A stretch of 64,000 nt of DNA from an uncultured Fluviicola sp. (GTDB lineage Bacteria; Bacteroidota; Bacteroidia; Flavobacteriales; Crocinitomicaceae). The notes beneath the pieces were generated by a model. It was not told where the DNA came from, made no database searches, and saw only the letters and a program-made list of their open reading frames with translations. The position numbers and the translations under genes are program-made. Positions 53,332-62,303 of the stretch are shown piece by piece (the first letter of the stretch is position 1; every line of letters starts with the position of its first letter). The stretch lies in assembly GCF_946478805.1 (NCBI RefSeq), contig NZ_CAMLDC010000024.1, positions 1 through 64,000 on the forward strand, in the 5' to 3' direction.

Positions 53332-54561
53332 ATGAAAGAATTGGATGTGTTAGTTATCGGTGCAGGGGCGGCTGGTTGTTTTTCAGCAATCAAGGCTTCT
53401 GAAAACTTTAAGCATGCAAAAATTGCCATTCTGGAAAGGAACGCCAAACCATTAGCGAAGGTCAAGATTTCAGGAGGAGGAAGGTGCAATGTAACCAATG
53501 TGATATCCAATCCGGAAGAATTATCAAAACACTACCCAAGAGGCGAGCGATTCCTGAAAAAAGCGTTTTACCAGTTTACCAGTTCGGATATGAAGACATG
53601 GCTGGAAAACAGGAATATCCCATTGAAATTGTATCCGGACGGATGTTATTTTCCTGTGAGTAACGATTCACAAACGATTATCGATTGCTTTTTAAATGAA
53701 CTAAGAAAGAATGACGTTCAGTTATTATTGAATCAACGGGTGGAAACGGTGAAAAAACTGGATTCCGGTTTATTCGAAGTTCAGACTCCGGAGGAGGTTT
53801 TTCGTTCCAAAGCAGTGATTGTTACTACCGGAGGACAACCGAAAATATCGGGCTTCGAGTTATTAAAAGCATTTGACTTGAAAATTGTTTCGCCGGTACC
53901 ATCGCTATTTACTTTCAATATGCCGAATGAACCGATCAAGGAATTGATGGGAATTGTTCAGGAAAATGTATTGGTGAAGATAATCGGTGAAAAATGGACG
54001 TCAAATGGACCTTTATTGATTACGCATTGGGGGATGAGTGGTCCGGCAGTTTTGAAATCTTCCGCTTTTGGAGCACGCATTTTCGAATTGAAAGGCTACA
54101 CATCACAAATTGCTGTGAATTGGACAGGAGAAGAGAACCAGGAAGCTGTTCGGGAATCCATCAATCAATTCGTCAAATCCAATAAATTGGTAGTAAATAC
54201 ACCACTTTATTCAGTCAAATCCCGCTTATGGACGTATTTGGTGGAGAAAGCAGGAATTCCAAATCAGTTCAAATGCTCCGAATTAACTATAAAACACCAG
54301 AATAAGCTGTTGGAAGTGTTAGTGAACGATTTGTATTTGATGGAAGGAAAAACGACCTTTAAAGAGGAGTTTGTAACTGCCGGTGGAATTGATCTGAATG
54401 AAATCAACGTGCAAACCATGGAATCTAAGAAGTATCCGGGACTTTTCTTCGCTGGTGAAACATTGGATATCGACGGAGTGACCGGGGGATTTAACTTTCA
54501 GGCGGCGTGGACAACGGCAGCTATTGCAGGGATGAATGTTTTAAAAAACAAGGAGGGATGA
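53332..54561 (+). CDS. BaiN/HI0933-like FAD-dependent oxidoreductase
   Basis: A 409-residue flavoprotein. The ATG at 53332 (MKELDVLVIGAGAAGCFSAI) gives the Rossmann motif GAGAAG at the N-terminus; an upstream in-frame TTG would add 36 non-homologous residues. Other family blocks are KVKISGGGRCNVTN, KLYPDGCYFPVSNDSQT, VIVTTGGQP, THWGMSGPAVLKSSA, FVTAGGIDLNEI, FFAGETLDIDGVTGGFNFQAAWTT. Most HI0933-like proteins are uncharacterised; BaiN acts on bile-acid enones, a role not implied here. Overlaps the next lipoprotein gene by 4 nt. Confidence 0.9.
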   Translation: MKELDVLVIGAGAAGCFSAIKASENFKHAKIAILERNAKPLAKVKISGGGRCNVTNVISNPEELSKHYPRGERFLKKAFYQFTSSDMKTWLENRNIPLKLYPDGCYFPVSNDSQTIIDCFLNELRKNDVQLLLNQRVETVKKLDSGLFEVQTPEEVFRSKAVIVTTGGQPKISGFELLKAFDLKIVSPVPSLFTFNMPNEPIKELMGIVQENVLVKIIGEKWTSNGPLLITHWGMSGPAVLKSSAFGARIFELKGYTSQIAVNWTGEENQEAVRESINQFVKSNKLVVNTPLYSVKSRLWTYLVEKAGIPNQFKCSELTIKHQNKLLEVLVNDLYLMEGKTTFKEEFVTAGGIDLNEINVQTMESKKYPGLFFAGETLDIDGVTGGFNFQAAWTTAAIAGMNVLKNKEG

Positions 54562-54896
54562 TTCGAATTAGTTTAATAATATTGCTGGGCCTGATGGTTT
54601 CGTGCCACACATCCAAAAAAGTCGTGGAAAAGCAGCCGAAAAAAGAAACGAATCAAATCCCTATTGACAAGGATGAAGTTTATCATTTGGGTGTTGTTCA
54701 GATTCTGGATTGCGGTGTGACAATCCAAATTACATCCGGAGATTCAAAAAGCACCGTTTCTCCAACGAATCTCGATTCGAAATTCCAGGTTAACAATACG
54801 CGCCTGAAGCTAAAATTCAAACAATTGGATGAACGGGCAACAGGATGTATGGAGTTTGTTGCGATAGAAATTCTGGACGCTTTTGTCGTTCACTGA
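54558..54896 (+). CDS. Small putative lipoprotein (112 aa)
   Basis: Starts at the ATGA overlap with the flavoprotein gene (MIRISLIILLGLMVSCHTSKK, lipobox LMVSC). It has a Lys-rich linker and a small beta-rich domain (YHLGVVQILDCGVTIQI, ERATGCMEFVAIEIL) with two Cys that could pair. Family not recognised. A GGAGGG just before the start is part of the upstream coding sequence and need not be a ribosome-binding site. Confidence 0.7.
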   Translation: MIRISLIILLGLMVSCHTSKKVVEKQPKKETNQIPIDKDEVYHLGVVQILDCGVTIQITSGDSKSTVSPTNLDSKFQVNNTRLKLKFKQLDERATGCMEFVAIEILDAFVVH

Positions 54897-55841
54897 TCAC
54901 AGCTGATCCATCAAAACGCGATACAGTTCAATCATGGACTCAATATCCTTCTTGTAAACTTTTTCCTGTGGAGTATGCACATTGTCTTCCGGAGCACCAA
55001 TAAAACACCAGTCAATAGGGAGATCGGATTTTTGGAGAACAGAACCGTCACTTCCGCCTGCGGATTCTACTTCCAACTGGAATTTTATCCCTGAATCGTT
55101 TGCTATGGAAATGATCTTGTTCAGGTATTTTCTTCTTGGTAACATACTGTCTCTCATGGAAATTGCAACACCTCCTTTGTGAACAACACCGTGAGTAACC
55201 CATGTAATATCGCAAATCAATGCCTGAAAGACATCATAGGTATTCATCAGGTATTTTGCACATGCACCAACCGAATTCCCTCCATGTTCTTCATAAGTAG
55301 AGAATACAATTGCCCCATGTTCCATTGTTTCTGCTAATTGAAGCGCTACAAAAACACCTAAACGGTTATCGAGATATGGTGACTGGACGTATTCCTTAGT
55401 TTCTTTGAAATTCGGTTTGAATGAAAGAAGTGTCCCGCGATCAATGGTTCGGTCATGCGATAATTGAATCCGCTGTTGATTATATTCGTTTTCAAAAACC
55501 ATCAGTTCACCTTCCACATCGCCTTTGGAATCACTCCCGATCAGAATGGTTCCATCAATATTTTTAGGTCCGCCTACACGAATCAGTTCGTTGTCATAAC
55601 CAACCGAATAACCGATGGTGTCCATATGTGCATAAACGGTTGTTCTAGGGTTGCCAAAAACCAGGATCAGGGCATCTTGAAAACCAAGACCGTCAATAAT
55701 CCGCGGTTTCGATTTCCATTGGGAAGAATATTTTAGAACATATTCCTTAATGAATGCTTTGATTCGAGATTCGTCACTTGCAACTCCTTGAATGGAAATG
55801 AGTTCTTGGAGTAATTGAAATTGGCTATTGGATAATTCCAT
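54897..55841 (-). CDS. M42-family metallo-aminopeptidase-like protein
   Basis: A 314-residue M20/M42-clan metallopeptidase. Metal and catalytic motifs: YAHMDTIGYS (first His-Asp), SPYLDNRLGVFVAL (bridging Asp), FSTYEEHGGNSVGA (catalytic Glu pair), ITWVTHGVVH (metal Asp shifted) and SAGGSDGSVL; a final His is in DNVHTPQEKV. The enzyme should cleave N-terminal residues from peptides in the cytoplasm using two Zn or Co ions. Its start overlaps the stop of the YigZ-family gene by 17 nt. Confidence 0.85.
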   Translation of the reverse strand: MELSNSQFQLLQELISIQGVASDESRIKAFIKEYVLKYSSQWKSKPRIIDGLGFQDALILVFGNPRTTVYAHMDTIGYSVGYDNELIRVGGPKNIDGTILIGSDSKGDVEGELMVFENEYNQQRIQLSHDRTIDRGTLLSFKPNFKETKEYVQSPYLDNRLGVFVALQLAETMEHGAIVFSTYEEHGGNSVGACAKYLMNTYDVFQALICDITWVTHGVVHKGGVAISMRDSMLPRRKYLNKIISIANDSGIKFQLEVESAGGSDGSVLQKSDLPIDWCFIGAPEDNVHTPQEKVYKKDIESMIELYRVLMDQL

Positions 55842-56457
55842 GATTTTCTATTGTAATATTTTTTTCTTCGGGAAGAAGGAGGTTCAATTCAGCAAATTGT
55901 TCCAACAAATTTAATTCTGAAACCGGGAGTTGTATGCTTAGCTTGCAAGATAGTTGAAAATCCTGATTGATAATTTTTGCCGGACCATTTTTTAAAATAC
56001 TCATCACTTGTGGCATCTCATCATAATTGTAAAACAAGGTAATCAGTACTTCATCTTCCTGTTCGATGATTTGAGCATTCTCAAGTGCCTCTTTGGATGC
56101 AGTTCTGTATGCGTTGATCAGGCCACCAACCCCAAGGTTTACACCTCCGTAATAGCGAACGACAGCAATTAGAATATTGGTCAGATCAAATGATTGTATT
56201 TGTCCGAAAATAGGAGCTCCTGCTGAATTGGAAGGTTCACCATCATCACTTGCTCGATACTTTTTTTTGTCACTCCCCAGGCGAAATGCAGAACAAACAT
56301 GAACAGCCTGGTAATGTTCTTTTCGAAGACGTTGGATATGTTCCTTGATTTCTTCTTCCGTTTTGCAGGGAATGGCAAATGCAAGAAACTTAGAGCCTTT
56401 CTCTTTGTAGAAACCTTCACTTTGTTCTGTAATTGTTTTGAATTTGCTTTCTTGCAT
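55825..56457 (-). CDS. YigZ/IMPACT family protein
   Basis: A 210-residue member of the UPF0029/IMPACT family. The N-terminal domain has EKGSKFLAFAIPCKTEEEI, the diagnostic RASDDGEPSNSAGAPIFGQI (family consensus DDGEPSGTAG) and VVRYYGGVNLGVGGLINAYR. The C-terminal DUF1949 domain follows (about 135-205). The bacterial function is not defined; related eukaryotic IMPACT modulates translation stress signalling. Co-transcribed with the M42 peptidase gene. Confidence 0.9.
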   Translation of the reverse strand: MQESKFKTITEQSEGFYKEKGSKFLAFAIPCKTEEEIKEHIQRLRKEHYQAVHVCSAFRLGSDKKKYRASDDGEPSNSAGAPIFGQIQSFDLTNILIAVVRYYGGVNLGVGGLINAYRTASKEALENAQIIEQEDEVLITLFYNYDEMPQVMSILKNGPAKIINQDFQLSCKLSIQLPVSELNLLEQFAELNLLLPEEKNITIENHGIIQ

Positions 56458-56639
56458 GAAGTGGCAAAGGTACGAAGAATGTGAATTAGGAGATCAATGG
56501 TAATGAAACCGGTTTATGAAATCTTACACCTTATTTTATCAAACGATTGATATATAGTTGTTTAATTGTGATTCTGTTCGCTTCTTTGCGAACACGCGAA
56601 TTTTAAAATTCTGAAATTTTCGATCTGATTTCACCGGGT

Positions 56640-56670
56640 AAAAAAATGGCTGCCTTTTCAGACAGCCATT
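56640..56670 (-). terminator. dnaA intrinsic terminator
   Basis: On the minus strand AATGGCTG ... CAGCCATT (8-bp stem, 10-nt loop) runs directly into TTTTTTT, 7 nt after the dnaA stop. Confidence 0.8.
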
Positions 56671-56676
56671 CGGATA

Positions 56677-58107
56677 TTATTGAATAGTCAATTTCTTTTC
56701 AAGGTCTTCCAGGTAAACCCGGAACTGTTTGTCCGTCTCAGAAAGATTGATCACCGTTCTGCAGGCATGAAGAACCGTTGCGTGGTCTTTTCCGCCACAA
56801 TGAGCTCCAATACTTGCTAAAGATGATTTGGTCATTTTTTTGGAGAAATACATGGAAATCTGACGAGCCTGAACCACTTCGCGCTTGCGTGTTTTTGATT
56901 TCAACATCTCAATAGGCAAATCGAAGTAATCACAAACTACTTTTTGGATGTAATCGATTGAAACCTCACGGGCAGTGTTCTTCACAAACTTGTCGATCAT
57001 TTGTTTCGCCAAGTCAAGCGTAATCGCTTTTTTGTTCAATGAAGCCTGAGCAAGAAGGGAAGTCATAGCGCCTTCCATTTCACGGATGTTTGTATTGATA
57101 CTGTATGCCAGGTATTCAACCACCTCACGTGGAAGTTCGATACCGCTACCATACATTTTCTTCTCCATGATTGCAATACGTGTTTCCAAATCAGGTGTGG
57201 AAAGATCTGCAGACAATCCCCATTTGAAACGGGATAATAAGCGTTGCTCCATTCCTTGCATCTCAACAGGCGGTTTATCCGATGTTAAAATGATCTGTTT
57301 TCCGTTTTGGTGTAAATGGTTGAAGATATGGAAGAATACATCTTGCGTTTTTTCTTTCCCGGAAAAGAACTGGACATCATCAATGATCAGAACATCGATC
57401 ATTTGATAGAAATGAATGAAATCATTTGTCGTTTGATTACGGACAGCATCAATAAACTGGTGAGCAAATTTCTCAGAACTAACGTAAAGTACCGTTTTAT
57501 TCGGGAATTGATTTTTAACTCCAATACCGATTGAATGTGCCAAATGCGTTTTCCCTAAACCAACTCCACCGTAAATCAACAACGGATTGAAAGCTGTTCC
57601 TCCCGGTTTGTTTGCTACTGCATAACCGGCAGAACGTGCCAATCGGTTGCAATCTCCTTCTACAAAATTCTCGAACGAGTATGCCGGATTCAAGTTCGAA
57701 TCAACGTTCACTTTCTTTAATCCCGGAATGATAAATGGATTCTTGATCGGATTATCGCTGATATTCAAGGGCATCGTTACAGGAGCATTCTTCACTGCTT
57801 TCTTATTGGAAGCAGGAAGTTTTACCGTGTAAGGATTTGAATTGCTGGCAGAATTTTCCATAACAATACTGTATTCCAAATGCCCTTCCTGGCCAAGCTC
57901 TTTCTTAATTACTTTTTTCAATAAAGTAATGTAATGCTCTTCCAACCATTCGTAAAAAAAGTGAGATGGAACTTGTATTGTCAGAATGTTGTTTTCAAGC
58001 TTTACGGGAACAATCGGTTCAAACCAAGTCTTGTAGGCTTGAATCGGTAAATTATCCTTGATAACTTTCAGACAGGAATTCCAAATAGCGTCATGGTTGG
58101 CACTCAT
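56677..58107 (-). CDS. dnaA: Chromosomal replication initiator protein DnaA
   Basis: DnaA binds DnaA boxes at oriC and melts the origin. The 476 residues show domain I (WNSCLKVIKDNLPIQAYKTWF), a variable linker (about 90-140), the AAA+ domain III with NPLLIYGGVGLGKTHLAHSIG (Walker A), DVLIIDDVQFFSGKEKTQ (Walker B) and LLSRFKWGLSADL (sensor/arginine-finger region), and the DNA-binding domain IV with KMTKSSLASIGAHCGGKDHATVLHA, matching the DnaA signature. The upstream 431 nt lack evident DnaA boxes, so the origin may lie elsewhere. Confidence 0.98.
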   Translation of the reverse strand: MSANHDAIWNSCLKVIKDNLPIQAYKTWFEPIVPVKLENNILTIQVPSHFFYEWLEEHYITLLKKVIKKELGQEGHLEYSIVMENSASNSNPYTVKLPASNKKAVKNAPVTMPLNISDNPIKNPFIIPGLKKVNVDSNLNPAYSFENFVEGDCNRLARSAGYAVANKPGGTAFNPLLIYGGVGLGKTHLAHSIGIGVKNQFPNKTVLYVSSEKFAHQFIDAVRNQTTNDFIHFYQMIDVLIIDDVQFFSGKEKTQDVFFHIFNHLHQNGKQIILTSDKPPVEMQGMEQRLLSRFKWGLSADLSTPDLETRIAIMEKKMYGSGIELPREVVEYLAYSINTNIREMEGAMTSLLAQASLNKKAITLDLAKQMIDKFVKNTAREVSIDYIQKVVCDYFDLPIEMLKSKTRKREVVQARQISMYFSKKMTKSSLASIGAHCGGKDHATVLHACRTVINLSETDKQFRVYLEDLEKKLTIQ

Positions 58108-58538
58108 TTAGCAGGGGTATTTAAACGTTTATAATAATATGTTAATAAAAAAATAATCAGCGTAATAGATTCATAGCTTAACTGTTAAGCCGTAGAATTT
58201 TTAAGTGAGCAAATATTCTCATAAAAAAGTGAAAAAAAAAGTCGTTTGGGGGTTGATTATTTGAAAAGTTTTGCTTTGTATTGAAGTAATCCTTTAATAT
58301 CAGCTTTTAATTTTTTTAAAACTGACTGATTGTTCGATGAATATCCGAATTTTATAGTTAAATGTTAAATTTTGATATTTAAACACAAAAAATCACCCTT
58401 CTTCAAAGATACAAAATTAGATTGCATTAACCTTCACTTAATGTTCCCAAAATATCATTTAAGCACATTTAATTTCTAATCGAAAATCTGAAAAATAGTT
58501 ACGACATTTAACCAAATTTATTTAGAACAGAATATTTC
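58108..58538. other. AT-rich region between divergent dnaA and thioesterase gene
   Basis: 431 nt of very AT-rich DNA. There is a TTTAAACGTTTA palindrome near 58130-58141. I found no match to the DnaA box TTATCCACA on either strand and no open frame of note. It presumably holds the dnaA promoter and that of the plus-strand operon. Confidence 0.6.
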
Positions 58539-58955
58539 ATGAAAACTTCATTTGAATTCCCTACAAAGGTGCGTGTAAGATATGGCGAAACAGACCAGAT
58601 GGGTTATTGCTATTATGGAAATTACGCTGCGTATTTTGAAGTAGGAAGAGTGGAGGCGATGCGTTCTTTAGGGATGAGCTATCGTGAATTGGAAGAAAGC
58701 GGAGTGATGTTGCCTGTGAGTCATTTTGAGGTGGATTATTTTAAACCCGCATTATATGATGATGAATTGACAATTGTGACAGCGATTACGGAATTGAAAG
58801 GGCCGCGCTTGTTTTTCGAATATACATTGTACAATGAAAAGCAAGAATGTTTGAGTAAGGCGAAAACAACTTTGGTATTTGTTTCAAAGGAAAGTATGAG
58901 ACCGATTGCTCCTCCGATGGCTTTTGTTGAATTAATGGAAAAACACCATGCTTGA
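58539..58955 (+). CDS. YbgC-like acyl-CoA thioesterase (4HBT)
   Basis: A 138-residue hot-dog-fold thioesterase. The segment VRYGETDQMGYCYYGNYAAYFEVGR contains the 4HBT catalytic pattern (Asp within ETDQMG, then the YxxY region), followed by RSLGMSYRELEESGVMLPV. It hydrolyses short-chain or aromatic acyl-CoA thioesters in characterised homologues; the natural substrate here is unknown. It overlaps the next gene by 8 nt. Confidence 0.9.
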   Translation: MKTSFEFPTKVRVRYGETDQMGYCYYGNYAAYFEVGRVEAMRSLGMSYRELEESGVMLPVSHFEVDYFKPALYDDELTIVTAITELKGPRLFFEYTLYNEKQECLSKAKTTLVFVSKESMRPIAPPMAFVELMEKHHA

Positions 58956-59937
58956 ATCGACTTACTTTAAACTGCAGTTTCCGGATGAGACGGATTTGAA
59001 ACGTTGGCTTACGGAAAGGGATGGCGAAATCCGGATTGGTCAGAATGTAGCGTTTCGTTCATCTGCCGGGCCGGAAAGCTGGAAAGAAAAAAAGTTTCAT
59101 ATCATTGGGGTAAAAGAAGATATCGGTCCGAGGTTAAATGGCGGAAAAGGTGGTTCTCAGGCTGCTTTCGAGGCATTCATCCCACGATTTTTGGCTGTGC
59201 AGTCCAACCAGTTTTTAACCGGGAATTCTATTTGTATTCATGGATGCATCGATTTGCGCGAACCGATAGATGCAATTTCCCATATGCATGTGGATGATCT
59301 GGATTATTTGCTTTCGGCTTGGGTGAAAGAGGTGGTTGATGCCGGAGGTATTCCGATTGTGATAGGTGGCGGACATAATAATGCATACCCGATCATAAAA
59401 GGAGTTTCAGAATCAGTTGGTCTTGCCATATCTGTTGTGAATTTGGATCCTCACGCAGACACACGTGTGATGGAAGGCAGACATTCCGGTAATCCGTTTT
59501 CCTATGCATATGAATACGGTTTTTTAGGTCATTATTCTGTTTTAGGGTTGCATGAATCGTATAACAATCAGTTTATCCTGGATCACCTCAACGAAATGAA
59601 AGCTTTCTTTACATTTTATGAGTCCTGGTTGGAAAAACCTTTCAAGTTCCAGGCTGATATCGATAAAGTGTATGATTCCCAATTCCAAACGGTGATGGGA
59701 GTTGAGTTGGATATGGATGCGATTGCCTACATGCCATCGAGTGCTTTTACTCCTTCTGGAATTACAGTCGACCAAGCACGAATCTATGTCCGGAAAATGG
59801 CCTCTCTTGAAAAGGTGTGTTACCTGCATTTGCCTGAAGCTGCTCCTAAAAATGAAATGGAAGAGTTGATTATCGGTAAAGCGCTTGCTTATCTGGTGAC
59901 AGATTTTGTAAAAGAGTATCAAAAACATCATCTTTAA
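58948..59937 (+). CDS. Ureohydrolase, formimidoylglutamase-like
   Basis: A 329-residue arginase-superfamily enzyme. All six Mn ligands can be placed: His in VIGGGHNNA (in place of the common GGDHS), Asp/His/Asp in NLDPHADTR, and two Asp in GVELDMDAIA. Bacteroidota homologues are annotated as formimidoylglutamase (histidine degradation), but no other hut gene is nearby, so agmatinase- or guanidino-type substrates remain possible. Co-transcribed with the thioesterase. Confidence 0.82.
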   Translation: MLESTYFKLQFPDETDLKRWLTERDGEIRIGQNVAFRSSAGPESWKEKKFHIIGVKEDIGPRLNGGKGGSQAAFEAFIPRFLAVQSNQFLTGNSICIHGCIDLREPIDAISHMHVDDLDYLLSAWVKEVVDAGGIPIVIGGGHNNAYPIIKGVSESVGLAISVVNLDPHADTRVMEGRHSGNPFSYAYEYGFLGHYSVLGLHESYNNQFILDHLNEMKAFFTFYESWLEKPFKFQADIDKVYDSQFQTVMGVELDMDAIAYMPSSAFTPSGITVDQARIYVRKMASLEKVCYLHLPEAAPKNEMEELIIGKALAYLVTDFVKEYQKHHL

Positions 59938-59953
59938 TTCGTAATATTGATTT

Positions 59954-62194
59954 GTGGCTGCACTCCGAGATATTACTTCAAATACAATCCAATTCATAAG
60001 GGTCTTTTTTCCATTGGTTTTATTGGCTCACCATTTGAAGCATAATTTGCTCGGATTTTTCTATTGGGTATTCTTCTTTTTGTTGATTTCAGATAAGGTT
60101 GGGGTCGGGTTTGGCTTGTCTTATTTGTTTTTATCTCCTGAATATCAGGGCAACACCAGTTTTTTCTCATTTCTTCTGATTGGTTTTTCATTTGGCGGAC
60201 TAACGATGGCGTTCCATTCATATTCCTATATGAGATTGGCTTCCCGTTTCCCGTTTTTAGCAATGGTTAACAAGCCGTTTGTGCGGTTTTGCATCAATAA
60301 TAGTGTGATTCCAACATTATTTATCGTCTTTTTTATTATTCGGATCGTCAGTTTTCAGAGAACGGAAGAGTTCGAATCGTGGTTGAATGTGTTTCTCTTT
60401 GTCGCGGGATTTCTGATCGGTTTTTTCCTTTTTGTAGGGATTGCGTTGCTTTATTTTTTTCCGATCAATAAAAATCTGTTTGAATTGAAGCGTTATGACG
60501 AAGATAAGTCAACACGGAACGATCGCTGGATGCGGTTTGGAAAACGCAATCGAATCAAGGTGAAAGGTGCAAACAGGCAACGCTTGTATTGGTACGTCGG
60601 GAGAAGATTCCGGGTTCAGCAGTGTCGTTCCACAAGACATTACGCACAATCGTTATTGCAATCGGTTTTTGATCAGAATCGAATTTCAACCACGGTCTTC
60701 GAAATAGTGACGATTATGACTTTTGTGCTGATTGGCCTGTTCGGAGGAAAAACATTCCTGGATGTCCCGGCCGGAGTGAGTGTGGTATTACTCTTGACCA
60801 TTATCCTGATGTTGCTTAGTGCGCTTCAGACTTGGTTGAGGGTTTGGGCTTATCCCATTATTATTTTATGTTTCCTATTGATGAACTATCTGTCAAATAC
60901 GGTAGATGTTTTCAAGTTTCAAACACAGGCATATGGGTTGTCTTATGATCATACGGCTGTTTACTCGGATTCTGCTATTTATGAGTTGAGTAAGGACGGA
61001 AGGCAACGTGCCGATGATTATATGGATTACATTTCGTACCTGGAAAGTTGGAAGAAACAAACTGGGGAAGAAAAACCGCTTTTGGTTATTGTGAATACTT
61101 CCGGTGGAGGTTCGCGCAGCGCTTCCTGGGTCTACCAGGTTCTCCGGATGTGTGATTCTTTAAGTGGTTTCAAGTCGTCCAGGCACATTGCAATGATGAC
61201 CGGTGCTTCCGGTGGTACGGTTGGGGCATCTTATTACCGTTCGCTTTTACTGGAAAATTACCAGACGAAAAAGGTCAATTTCAATGACAAAAAGTATTTT
61301 GAGGAGATTTCCCAGGACTTGTTGAATAAACTGTCATTTGCGGCATCGACAAACGACCTCTTCTTTCGCTATCAATCCAGTTTTGAGGATTCTGAATACA
61401 GCTATGACAGGGCAATGGCTTTTGAGTCGGATTTGAATGAAAATACCGGTCAGCGACTGAATAAACCCTTACTGTATTTCAAAGTCTTCGAGAAACAAGG
61501 GGTTATCCCGAATCTGATCCTGACTCCTTCGGTGGTGAACGATGGAAGAAGGATCCTGATTTCATCATTAGGGTTAAGCTTTTTAATGGATTCTGCTTCA
61601 CCTTCGCCGGAAATGAATCACGTCCAGGAAAACGTGGATATTCATCTCCTGCTCAAAAATCAAAGTTCTGAAAAGCTACGTTTATCTTCTGCCTTGCGCA
61701 TGAATGCATCGTTCCCTTATGTTTTGCCAATGACAAGTTTGCCAACCACTCCGGAAGTTCAGCTAATGGATGCAGGAGCGCGTGATAATTTCGGGACGAA
61801 GATTACTGTTCAGTGGCTGATGAAACTGGAATCTTGGATCAGCAAGAATACCAGTGGAGTAGTTATTCTGCAGATCCGGGACAATAAACGAATCATGTAT
61901 AATGAGCATACGCGTTCATTCGGGCTTTTTGATAAGTTCACAACACCGATTTCGAATGTGTTCACCAACTTCCCCAGAATCCAGGATTATGACCAGGATG
62001 AGTTGCTTCGTGCAACAATGGGGAAATACAATGTTCCTATTCAGACAGTTAATTTGAATCTGAGAGAATTGCAAAAGGATCGGATCAGCCTTTCCTGGCA
62101 TCTCACTAAACATGAAAAACTAAAAGTTCTGGCAGCAATCAAGCGTTCATCCAACGTGAAGGAATTTGAAAGGTATCTGAAACTCTTGAATTGA
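59954..62194 (+). CDS. Membrane-anchored patatin-like phospholipase
   Basis: A 746-residue protein with a GTG start 16 nt after the previous gene. Residues 1-340 carry about seven membrane segments (e.g. IQFIRVFFPLVLLAH, FFYWVFFFLLISDKV, VIPTLFIVFFIIRIVSF, VVLLLTIILMLLSAL). The C-terminal half is a patatin domain: VNTSGGGSRSASWVYQVL (oxyanion loop), the nucleophile motif GASGG with Ser419, SALRMNASFPYVLP, and the dyad Asp606 in LMDAGARDNFG. Both catalytic residues are intact, so lipid acyl hydrolase activity at the inner membrane is predicted. Confidence 0.85.
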   Translation: MAALRDITSNTIQFIRVFFPLVLLAHHLKHNLLGFFYWVFFFLLISDKVGVGFGLSYLFLSPEYQGNTSFFSFLLIGFSFGGLTMAFHSYSYMRLASRFPFLAMVNKPFVRFCINNSVIPTLFIVFFIIRIVSFQRTEEFESWLNVFLFVAGFLIGFFLFVGIALLYFFPINKNLFELKRYDEDKSTRNDRWMRFGKRNRIKVKGANRQRLYWYVGRRFRVQQCRSTRHYAQSLLQSVFDQNRISTTVFEIVTIMTFVLIGLFGGKTFLDVPAGVSVVLLLTIILMLLSALQTWLRVWAYPIIILCFLLMNYLSNTVDVFKFQTQAYGLSYDHTAVYSDSAIYELSKDGRQRADDYMDYISYLESWKKQTGEEKPLLVIVNTSGGGSRSASWVYQVLRMCDSLSGFKSSRHIAMMTGASGGTVGASYYRSLLLENYQTKKVNFNDKKYFEEISQDLLNKLSFAASTNDLFFRYQSSFEDSEYSYDRAMAFESDLNENTGQRLNKPLLYFKVFEKQGVIPNLILTPSVVNDGRRILISSLGLSFLMDSASPSPEMNHVQENVDIHLLLKNQSSEKLRLSSALRMNASFPYVLPMTSLPTTPEVQLMDAGARDNFGTKITVQWLMKLESWISKNTSGVVILQIRDNKRIMYNEHTRSFGLFDKFTTPISNVFTNFPRIQDYDQDELLRATMGKYNVPIQTVNLNLRELQKDRISLSWHLTKHEKLKVLAAIKRSSNVKEFERYLKLLN

Positions 62195-62303
62195 AAATTG
62201 AGAATGAGAATTGAAAAGTAAATTACATTTATCTTCTTTTGCGGATTTATCGAAAGCAGTGCTTTCTCTTCTTTTCAATTCTCAATCTTGCATTTTCAAT
62301 TAA
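62192..62303. repeat. Dispersed AT-rich intergenic repeat
   Basis: TTGAAAATTGAGAATGAGAA on the left and TTTTCAATTCTCAATCTTGC on the right bracket the gap between convergent genes; same wording as at 18722 and 47779. Confidence 0.6.

Noticed and set aside
58108..58538. Possible oriC beside dnaA.
   Set aside because: Although very AT-rich, it shows no recognisable DnaA boxes on either strand; a skew plot and box scan of the whole chromosome would be needed.
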